NCBI RefSeq assembly: GCF_013410945.1
Contig: NZ_JACCCH010000001.1
Span: 2,108,001-2,172,000, forward strand
From: Leifsonia sp. AK011
GTDB taxonomy: Bacteria > Actinomycetota > Actinomycetes > Actinomycetales > Microbacteriaceae
Direction: 5' to 3'
Length of the DNA: 64,000 nucleotides
Position 1 is the stretch's first letter; each line of letters begins with the position of its first letter. Below, piece after piece: positions 51,180 through 58,163 of this stretch. The notes beneath the pieces were generated by a model that searched no databases, had not been told where the DNA came from, and saw nothing but the letters and a program-made list of their open reading frames with translations. The translations under genes were made by a program, and so were the position numbers.

Positions 51180-51655
51180 AAGATGACAGTGACACCACCG
51201 GGCGGGCCCGGGTGGCGCGGGATGCGGCAGCGCGCGGCATTCCCATCGAGATCATCGAGCGGCCCGCGGCATCCTCTCTCGAGGAGGCTGCGGCCATCCT
51301 CGGCGTCGACCCGAGCGTGATCGTCAAGTCGCTCGTGGTCAAGCGCCACGACGGCAGCTTTCTCTTCGCACTCGTGCCGGGAGACCGGCAGATCTCATGG
51401 GCGAAGCTCCGCGCGGTTGTCGGTGTGAACAAGCTGCAGCTGCCGGATGCCTCTCTCGCGCTCGAGGCGACGGGCTACGAGCGCGGCACGATCACACCCT
51501 TCGGCAGCACCACCGCGTGGCCCGTCTTCGCCGACGAGCGCATCGCTGGCCAGCGGATCGCCATGGGTGCTGGTGAGCACGGCTACAGCGCGTGGGTGCA
51601 GGCGGACGATCTCGTCGCCGGATTCGATGCGACGCTCGCGGACATCAGCGACTGA
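51164..51655 (+). CDS. ybaK: Cys-tRNA(Pro) deacylase, YbaK/EbsC family
   Basis: This 163-residue protein is a YbaK-type trans-editing domain that hydrolyses Cys-tRNA(Pro) mischarged by ProRS. The key lysine lies in SVIVKSLVVK (K55), with the family segments AAAILGVDP and FLFALVPGDRQISW. The GTG start touches the dus start on the other strand. It overlaps the following gene by 1 nt (TGATG). Confidence 0.9.
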   Translation: MTILPEDDSDTTGRARVARDAAARGIPIEIIERPAASSLEEAAAILGVDPSVIVKSLVVKRHDGSFLFALVPGDRQISWAKLRAVVGVNKLQLPDASLALEATGYERGTITPFGSTTAWPVFADERIAGQRIAMGAGEHGYSAWVQADDLVAGFDATLADISD

Positions 51656-52116
51656 TGGCCCTCGACAACCATCCCCACGTCTTCCGCTTCGAGGGGCGGC
51701 TCTGGGTCAGCCCTGAACCACGCGAGATCGCGCAGGACGCGTTCGCGGCGCAGCGACGGTGGGATGCCGGGCAACTCCGCTCACAGCACTGGACGCTCGC
51801 TCTCGCGCTCGGTGCCGTAGCGGGAACCGCCGCAACGCTGGGTCTCGGAACCCTCGCCGGACTGCCCCCCGTGTTCTACCTGATCCTGCTGCCGATCGGC
51901 TTCGGAGTTGGCGCTGTGATCGGCGCCAGGGTGAACAGACGCATTCTCGGATCGCGTCTCACGGACGTACCCACGACACCGCGCCCGGAGACACCCACCC
52001 TCACGCGGATCCCGTCAGCGATGGCGAAGTACGTGGACGACTCGACGCCGGTGTCGGACCTCATCAGCTGGTCGGAGCAGGGTTTCGTTCCGAAGGACGA
52101 ACGAATCCCCAGGTAG
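51655..52116 (+). CDS. Small membrane protein, unknown function
   Basis: This 153-residue protein has two central transmembrane helices (about residues 46-66 and 71-90) between soluble ends. The N-terminus contains a strand-like HVFRFEGRLWVSPEPREIA, and the C-terminus is Pro/Thr-rich before AMAKYVDDSTPVSDL. No family was recognised. Its ATG overlaps the TGA of the deacylase gene, so the two are expressed together. Confidence 0.7.
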   Translation: MALDNHPHVFRFEGRLWVSPEPREIAQDAFAAQRRWDAGQLRSQHWTLALALGAVAGTAATLGLGTLAGLPPVFYLILLPIGFGVGAVIGARVNRRILGSRLTDVPTTPRPETPTLTRIPSAMAKYVDDSTPVSDLISWSEQGFVPKDERIPR

Positions 52117-52128
52117 CGTCGACCCGCG

Positions 52129-52311
52129 TCAGACCGCGTCCTCGTCCAGACGACGGTTCACGACCGCCTGCTCGTGGTGATCGGGAATCTCACAGAAATC
52201 GCCTTCGCACACCGCCCCGACTCCACCGAGGAGTTGCAGGCCGGAGGCGACTGCGGGTTGCACCTCGACTTCCGCGACGCTGGGGCTCACCGTTGCTACC
52301 GCCTCGCTCAT
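52129..52311 (-). CDS. 60-residue protein coupled to DsbA-like gene
   Basis: This 60-residue protein has an Ala/Val-rich N-terminal half and a C-terminal part with clustered Cys and His (CEGDFCEIPDHHEQAVVNRR), a possible metal or redox site. Its ATG overlaps the TGA of the DsbA-like gene (ATGA), showing translational coupling. A redox or metal role is only suggested by the partner and the cysteines. Confidence 0.62.
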   Translation of the reverse strand: MSEAVATVSPSVAEVEVQPAVASGLQLLGGVGAVCEGDFCEIPDHHEQAVVNRRLDEDAV

Positions 52312-52958
52312 TCGGAACCCTTCTCGCGTCGGACCTCTTCGAGCACGTTAGCGAACGTGCTCGCGTCCTGGGCACCGGACACCCCGTACTTGCCGTCGAA
52401 GACGAAGAACGGGACACCCTGGATGCCGTACTCGCGCGCCTGCGCCATGTCCGCCTTCACGTCCGCGAGGAATCGGTGGCTTTCGAGCGCCTCCGTCACC
52501 TCGTCGCGGTCGAAGCCGAGCTCACCGGCGATCTGCACAAGATCCTCGATGCGCCCCACGTGCTCGCCATTGATGAAGTAGGCCTTCAGGAGGCGTTCCT
52601 TCACCTCGAGTTGGCGTCCCTTCGACTTGGCGAAGTGGAGCAGCTCGTGGGCGATCACCGTGTTGGTCTGGTGGATGTGGTCGTAGTCATATTCCAGCCC
52701 GACCTCTGAGGCGATGCCGGTGACCCTGTCGATCATCTGCCTGGCCTGTGCGCGGTCGATTCCCTTACGGTCGCTGAGGTAGTCCACGGGGGTGCCGTCG
52801 TAGTCGACGGGGGTGTCGGGGGCGAGCTCGAACGAGTGGTACTCGACCTCGACATCCCCGTCGAACCGGGAGACGGCGTCCTCGAACTTGCGCTTTCCGA
52901 TGTAGCACCAGGGGCACTGCACGTCTGACCAGATGTCAACCTTGATTGTTTCACTCAC
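52308..52958 (-). CDS. DsbA-family oxidoreductase (FrnE-like)
   Basis: This 216-residue thioredoxin-fold protein has the active-site motif CPWC (C15, C18) near the N-terminus and the cis-Pro segment QGVPFFVFDGKYGVSGAQ. It matches the FrnE/DsbA-like cytoplasmic group. No signal peptide is present, so it acts in the cytosol, as a disulfide oxidoreductase or isomerase by analogy. The GTG start is 48 bp downstream of the surface protein gene's stop. Confidence 0.92.
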   Translation of the reverse strand: MSETIKVDIWSDVQCPWCYIGKRKFEDAVSRFDGDVEVEYHSFELAPDTPVDYDGTPVDYLSDRKGIDRAQARQMIDRVTGIASEVGLEYDYDHIHQTNTVIAHELLHFAKSKGRQLEVKERLLKAYFINGEHVGRIEDLVQIAGELGFDRDEVTEALESHRFLADVKADMAQAREYGIQGVPFFVFDGKYGVSGAQDASTFANVLEEVRREKGSE

Positions 52959-53005
52959 GATCGGTTCAACGGCCTGGTAGCGGAGCTATTCCCGGGCTGC
53001 ACCTG

Positions 53006-55525
53006 CTAGCGCAGTCGGCTCGCCCTTCTCGCGGCGAGGAGAGCGACGAGCAGTGCGACGACCCCCGCCCCGAGCATCCCGCCGGCGAGCCCGGCAGCAG
53101 GCCACAGCGGCAGCCCGGTGAGGGCGAGCGAACCGAGCTGCACCTCGGTCGTTTCGGAGCGGATGCCGCATCGACCGACGTGGAGCGGGTTGCCGTGCTT
53201 GTCGTAGAGGGTCTCGACCCAGAAGTAGGTGCCCGGTCGGTCGAACGTGGTCGCCTCGGACCGATAGGTGCCCTGGCCGTGGACGGCGACCTCATCCGAC
53301 GTGAATACGAGCGTCGAGTCGTCACAGAGCGGTCCATCCTCGATGCCGTGCTGGGCGTAGGCGCGGAAGACGAGGGTCATGCCCGCGGGCGTGTCCCCGG
53401 TGACCTGAGCCGTGTCGAACGCTCGCTCCCCCGGCTGCACGCCGTGGGCAGCCTGGGTCGAGACGTCGGCCGGACTCACGAGCGTCGTCTCCTCCGGGAG
53501 CCCGCAGACTCCCTCATGGATGAGCTCACCATCGCTGGAGTACAACGACTCGACCCAGTAGTACGTGCCGTACTCGGTGAAGCGGGTTGCGGACGACTCG
53601 TAAGTCCCTGCGGACGTCACCGGCACGGGTCGATCGCTCGAATCGAAGGCGAGTGTCGTCTCGTCGCACACGGGCTCGTCGCCTCTAGCCGGCTGGAGGT
53701 AGGCCCGGAACACCAGGGTGCTCGGTTCCGCGGGGAGGAATCCGCCAACCAGCGCACTGTCTCGTACCTCGTCGCCCACCACGGACGCGGGCATCGCGAC
53801 GGTGGCGACGCTCGGAGGTGACACGCGGGTCGTCTCTGCGGGCATCCCGAAGCGGTCCGTCCAGGGCTCGAAGTACGGTGCTGATGCCGAAGCCGGGTCG
53901 AGGCGCCATACCCACGTCACATGTCCCACCCGGTTGGGCGCGATCACGGAAGTCGATGCCGGGTAGATACCTGCCGCTCGAGCGACGATCTCCGCCGTGC
54001 CGATGACCTCCGCAGACGCGGGAACCGTCTCGCTCTCGGGAAGGGGGTCGGTGCCGGGAACGAAGTAGGCGGTCCCCTCGAATCGAGCCGGAATGGGTAC
54101 CCCCGCTTCGGTCAGCCAGGAACCCGAGGTGAGAGTGACGGAGAGCTGGTCGGAGATCTCGCCACCCAGCCCCGTTTCGGACGTTGACACCTGCGAGACT
54201 GCGTCCAGACCCATCGGGACGACGTGCGATTCTGCAATCAAGCCGAACTGGTCGCTGAAGGAGTACCCCTCGGGCAGCATCCTGGCGATGATGGTCGGTT
54301 GGTCGGCGGCTTCGATGCGCCAGACCCAGGTGTAGAAGCCGGGCGACGGTGCGATGAGCGTGCCGGGCGAGGCGTAGTCGCCAGTGCCCGTGAGCGTGAG
54401 CCGCTCCGTGCCCACGACCGGTACGCCCTCCGGCGGGACGTCCGCGACGGCGGGCTGCTGCGAGAAGGGTCCGTAGAGAGTACCCACGGCCTCAACCGGC
54501 ATCTTCGAGCCGTTGTCCAGGGTCCGCCACTCCGGCGAATTCTCGGTGAGTGACACGGACACACCGTCGACGAATGGTTGGCCCGTCTCGACGTACCGCG
54601 ACGCCACCGTGGTCTGGGCGATGGGCGAGAACGTGACGTTGCTCGAAGCCCTGTCGCTTGCGCTGGTCGTGCGTTCCTCGTGGTACGCGCCTCGAAGCGT
54701 CCGCTGCTGCGAGCCTGTGTTGTAGACGACGAGGGATGCGCCGGCTCCGTCCTTGACCGTGAAGCTCACGGATGCCGCAACCGACGCCGTGGCCTCCCCA
54801 TCCGGCACCACGGCTCGGACCGGCACCAGCGAGCCGTTCGTCACCGAGATCTGGCTGTCCCTCGTGCCGGCGACAACGGCGCCCTGGAGCGACAGTGTCC
54901 CCTGTGCCGACGACGGCTCGACGGTGACGCGGACCGATCCGTCCCAGCCGTCGAGTGCTACCGTCACCGAAGCCTTCGGGCTCGCCGAACCAGCGAACGT
55001 CGATTCCGTCACGGTCCACACCGTGTCGTATGCCGCCATGACCGCGGCGTTTCCGTTGATGTAGTGGGCACCGGCCGCGTATCCCGCTCCCTGGGTGCGT
55101 GCCACCGTGCTCGTGTAGGCGTAGACGTAGGCGCTCACGGCGGCGGCGGTCGTCGGGTCCTCGGTCTGACCCCACGTGAGCATCGCGTAGTTCAGCTTGC
55201 GGACGACGGTCTCCGAGAGCCACTCGCCCCACTGTGTGTCGACGGAACTCACGATCGTGCCGGTATCGGTCACGCCGCTCGGCCAGTCGCGCGCGGAGTC
55301 CATGCAGTAGACACGCATGCCGTCGGGCGCGATGTAGTTGCCGAGGTACCCGCCGTAGGGGGTGATACCCGAATAGCCGGCGCCGGTCGTCGCGGCGGCG
55401 GCCGGGCGCTCCGAGAACAACGGGAGCGTCACCGCCGCGATGGCTACCGCGAGGACGAGGGCGACCAGTCGGCGAGCGAGCGGACGGCGGACAGGTGGGT
55501 GAGTGTCATGGTCTCGAGGTGTCAT
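53006..55525 (-). CDS. Sortase-anchored surface protein with thioester-domain-like N-terminus
   Basis: This 839-residue secreted protein begins with a basic region and signal peptide (about 1-45, ending PAAAATTG). Residues about 50-180 resemble a Cys-Gln thioester adhesin domain: Cys is in MRVYCMDSARDWPSG, but the usual Gln before the AIW-like motif is Ala (DPTTAAAVSAY), so the thioester may not form. Residues about 330-790 hold roughly four repeated beta domains with the recurring elements GxYTWVWR or GTYYWVE followed by ETTxVSPP. The C-terminus is LALTG (residue 800), a hydrophobic helix and RRASRLR, the LAXTG form used by class E sortases. Confidence 0.72.
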   Translation of the reverse strand: MTPRDHDTHPPVRRPLARRLVALVLAVAIAAVTLPLFSERPAAAATTGAGYSGITPYGGYLGNYIAPDGMRVYCMDSARDWPSGVTDTGTIVSSVDTQWGEWLSETVVRKLNYAMLTWGQTEDPTTAAAVSAYVYAYTSTVARTQGAGYAAGAHYINGNAAVMAAYDTVWTVTESTFAGSASPKASVTVALDGWDGSVRVTVEPSSAQGTLSLQGAVVAGTRDSQISVTNGSLVPVRAVVPDGEATASVAASVSFTVKDGAGASLVVYNTGSQQRTLRGAYHEERTTSASDRASSNVTFSPIAQTTVASRYVETGQPFVDGVSVSLTENSPEWRTLDNGSKMPVEAVGTLYGPFSQQPAVADVPPEGVPVVGTERLTLTGTGDYASPGTLIAPSPGFYTWVWRIEAADQPTIIARMLPEGYSFSDQFGLIAESHVVPMGLDAVSQVSTSETGLGGEISDQLSVTLTSGSWLTEAGVPIPARFEGTAYFVPGTDPLPESETVPASAEVIGTAEIVARAAGIYPASTSVIAPNRVGHVTWVWRLDPASASAPYFEPWTDRFGMPAETTRVSPPSVATVAMPASVVGDEVRDSALVGGFLPAEPSTLVFRAYLQPARGDEPVCDETTLAFDSSDRPVPVTSAGTYESSATRFTEYGTYYWVESLYSSDGELIHEGVCGLPEETTLVSPADVSTQAAHGVQPGERAFDTAQVTGDTPAGMTLVFRAYAQHGIEDGPLCDDSTLVFTSDEVAVHGQGTYRSEATTFDRPGTYFWVETLYDKHGNPLHVGRCGIRSETTEVQLGSLALTGLPLWPAAGLAGGMLGAGVVALLVALLAARRASRLR

Positions 55526-55560
55526 CCCACGAGGGTCTGACAGCGCGCACGCACACAGGC

Positions 55561-55606
55561 GTCACGTCGACCGTTCTGTGGTGGGCCGACGTGACAGTGG
55601 CACTGT
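55561..55606. promoter_or_regulatory. Inverted repeats upstream of surface protein gene
   Basis: GTCACGTCG (55561-55569) and CGACGTGAC (55587-55595) are perfect 9-bp inverted arms with a 17-bp spacer. They overlap a second palindrome, ACAGTG-G-CACTGT (55594-55606). Both lie 36-81 bp before the surface protein start and just after glyS, so they may be operators or a bidirectional terminator. Confidence 0.45.
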
Positions 55607-55617
55607 GGAGGAGCGCT

Positions 55618-57000
55618 CTAGGCGCCCAGCAGTCGCTCCCCGAGGTACGACCGGAGTCCCTCGAGCGGGATGCGTTCCTGGGCCATGGAGTCGCGCTCGC
55701 GCACGGTCACCGCGTTGTCCTCGAGCGAGTCGAAGTCGACGGTGACGCAGAACGGCGTGCCGATCTCGTCCTGGCGGCGGTAGCGGCGGCCGATCGCCCC
55801 GGCATCGTCGAAGTCGACGTTCCAGAGCTTGCGCAGGTCAGCGGCGAGCTCCTTCGCGAGGGGCGAGAGCTGCTCGTTGCGCGACAGCGGAAGAACGGCC
55901 ACCTTCACAGGCGCGAGGCGACGGTCGAGGCGGAGGACGGTGCGCTTGTCGACGCCGCCCTTGGCGTTCGGTGCCTCGTCCTCGGCGTACGCGTCGATCA
56001 GGAAGGCCATGAGCGCACGTGTGAGACCGAAAGCCGGCTCGATCACATACGGGATCCAGCGCTCGTCCTTCGTCTGGTCGAAGTAGGACAGGTCGGTACC
56101 GGATGCCTCGGAGTGCGTCTTGAGGTCGAAGTCGGTGCGGTTGGCGACACCCATGAGCTCGCCCCACTCGCTGCCCTGGAAACGGAAGCGGTACTCGATG
56201 TCGACCGTTCGCTTCGAGTAGTGGCTGAGCTTCTCCTGGGGGTGCTCGTAGAGACGGAGGTTCTCCGGGTTGATGCCGAGGTCCAGGTACCAGCGCATCG
56301 ACTCATCGATCCAGTACTGGTGCCACTCTTCGTCCGTTCCGGGCTCGACGAAGAACTCCATCTCCATCTGCTCGAACTCCCGCGTGCGGAAGATGAAGTT
56401 GCCCGGCGTGATCTCGTTGCGGAAGCTCTTGCCGACCTGGCCGATGCCGAAGGGCGGCTTGAGACGCGAAGCACCCATGACGTTCGCGAAGTTCACGAAG
56501 ATGCCCTGCGCGGTCTCGGGCCGCAGGTAGTGCAGGCCCTCCTCGTTGTCGACGGGCCCGAGGAAGGTCTTCAGAAGACCGGAGAAGTTCTGCGGCTCGG
56601 TCCAGGCGCCGGGCTGACCGGTGTCGGGGTCCTTGATGTCGGCGAGGCCGTTGACAGGAGGATGCCCGTGCTTCTCCTCGTACGCCTCGAGAAGGTGGTC
56701 GGCGCGGTAGCGCTTGTGGGTGTGCAGCGACTCGACGAGCGGGTCGGAGAAGACCTCAACGTGGCCGGACACCTCCCACACCCGCTTCGGGAGGATGACC
56801 GCGGAGTCGATGCCGACGACGTCGTCTCGACCCTGCACCACCGTCTGCCACCACTGCTTCTTGATGTTCTCCTTGAGCGCGGTACCGAGGGGCCCGTAGT
56901 CCCAGGCAGAGCGCGAACCGCCGTAGATCTCTCCCGACTGGAAGACGAACCCGCGTCGCTTGGCGAGGTTGATGACGGCGTCGAGATTGCTGGTGGCCAC
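55618..57000 (-). CDS. glyS: Glycyl-tRNA synthetase
   Basis: This 460-residue class II synthetase charges tRNA-Gly as an alpha2 homodimer. Recognisable segments are the N-terminal [20 protein letters not shown], motif 2 region [21 protein letters not shown], and motif 3 [15 protein letters not shown]. The GTG at 57000 has a GAGGAG ribosome-binding site; the longer frame to 57024 begins upstream of that site. The unit fits the dnaG-dgt-dus-glyS neighbourhood of actinobacteria, interrupted here by the surface protein and redox genes. Confidence 0.96.
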   Translation of the reverse strand: MATSNLDAVINLAKRRGFVFQSGEIYGGSRSAWDYGPLGTALKENIKKQWWQTVVQGRDDVVGIDSAVILPKRVWEVSGHVEVFSDPLVESLHTHKRYRADHLLEAYEEKHGHPPVNGLADIKDPDTGQPGAWTEPQNFSGLLKTFLGPVDNEEGLHYLRPETAQGIFVNFANVMGASRLKPPFGIGQVGKSFRNEITPGNFIFRTREFEQMEMEFFVEPGTDEEWHQYWIDESMRWYLDLGINPENLRLYEHPQEKLSHYSKRTVDIEYRFRFQGSEWGELMGVANRTDFDLKTHSEASGTDLSYFDQTKDERWIPYVIEPAFGLTRALMAFLIDAYAEDEAPNAKGGVDKRTVLRLDRRLAPVKVAVLPLSRNEQLSPLAKELAADLRKLWNVDFDDAGAIGRRYRRQDEIGTPFCVTVDFDSLEDNAVTVRERDSMAQERIPLEGLRSYLGERLLGA

Positions 57001-57100
57001 GGTTGGTGCTCCTCTGCGCGCCACAGCGGCGGCGCGACTGATATCGGACCGAGCTGGGTGCCCGGTCGTACGGCTTGCGAAGTTCTCAGCCTATCGGCGC

Positions 57101-58159
57101 TCAGCTCGCGCTGGCGTGCGCGAGCGCGTGGGCGCGCTCGAGAATCCGCACGACCTCGAGAGCATCACGCGGGTCGACGGGCGCGGGCGCGCCATCCAGG
57201 ATGCTCGATGCCACGCCCGCGTAGAAGGCCGGGTAGTTTCCGCGCTCCATCGGAACAGGGGCAAGAGTTCCACCATCCCCGTCGACACCGAGCAGACCCC
57301 AGGCGGACTCCGGAGTGGTTCCGTACTCGGGGTTGTCGGGCAGCATCCCGCCCTTGAGTGCCGGCTCCTGGGTGTCCAGGCCATAGGAGCGGTACCCGGA
57401 CTCGCTGCCCAGGACGCGGAAGCGTGGACCGCTTTGTGCGGCGACACGGCTCATGGTCAGGTGCGAGCGGGTGCCGCTCGTGTGGAGCAGCGAGATGAAC
57501 GCGTCATCCTCACTCGATCCGCCTTCGCGCACGACGCTCAACTCGGCATGCTCGACGACCGCCGGCCCGAACAGCTGAAGCGCCTGGTCGACGAGGTGGC
57601 TGCCGAGGTCGTACGTGATTCCGCCGCCCTGTGCCGGAGTGGTCGTGTCCTGCCAGCGATCGGCCGCTGGCTTGCCCCAGCGCTCGAAGGTCGACTCGAA
57701 GCGGTGGACGGTACCGAGCGCGCCCTCGGCGAGCAGCCTGCGCACAGTCAGGAAGTCGGCATCCCACCGGCGGTTGTGGAAGACCGCGAGCGGCTGGCCG
57801 ACGTCCTCGGACTTGGCGATGAGCTTGCGAGCATCGACGGTCGTGGGCACGAAGGGCTTGTCAATGACCACCGCCGCGCCTCCGTCGAGAACGGCAAGCC
57901 CCTGCTCGAGGTGAGTGTGCGGGGGTGATGCGAGCACGACGAGGTCGAGATCATCGATGCGAGCAAGGAGCTCATCGGGCGAGGAGACGATCGTGGCATC
58001 CGGGTGCAGCGACTCCGCCTGCGCCGCTCTCTCGGGGTTGCCCGTCGCGATCACATCGAGACGGAAATCCAGGTTGGTGGCGAGGAATGGCGCATGGAAC
58101 ACGCGGCCCGCCAGGCCGAAGCCGATGATTCCTGTGCGTATGGGTCGGTTCGTGGGCAT
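57101..58159 (-). CDS. Gfo/Idh/MocA-family oxidoreductase
   Basis: This 352-residue dehydrogenase has an N-terminal Rossmann domain (GIIGFGLAGRVFHAPFLA at 10-27), the family motif VVIDKPFVPT with the conserved EKP-type lysine, and a C-terminal alpha/beta substrate domain with GGITYDLGSHLVDQALQLFG. Members oxidise sugars, inositols or related substrates with NAD(P). The substrate cannot be read. The ATG follows TAGGCT by 6 nt, and that box overlaps the end of the upstream regulator gene. Confidence 0.9.
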   Translation of the reverse strand: MPTNRPIRTGIIGFGLAGRVFHAPFLATNLDFRLDVIATGNPERAAQAESLHPDATIVSSPDELLARIDDLDLVVLASPPHTHLEQGLAVLDGGAAVVIDKPFVPTTVDARKLIAKSEDVGQPLAVFHNRRWDADFLTVRRLLAEGALGTVHRFESTFERWGKPAADRWQDTTTPAQGGGITYDLGSHLVDQALQLFGPAVVEHAELSVVREGGSSEDDAFISLLHTSGTRSHLTMSRVAAQSGPRFRVLGSESGYRSYGLDTQEPALKGGMLPDNPEYGTTPESAWGLLGVDGDGGTLAPVPMERGNYPAFYAGVASSILDGAPAPVDPRDALEVVRILERAHALAHASAS

Positions 58160-58163
58160 TTCT

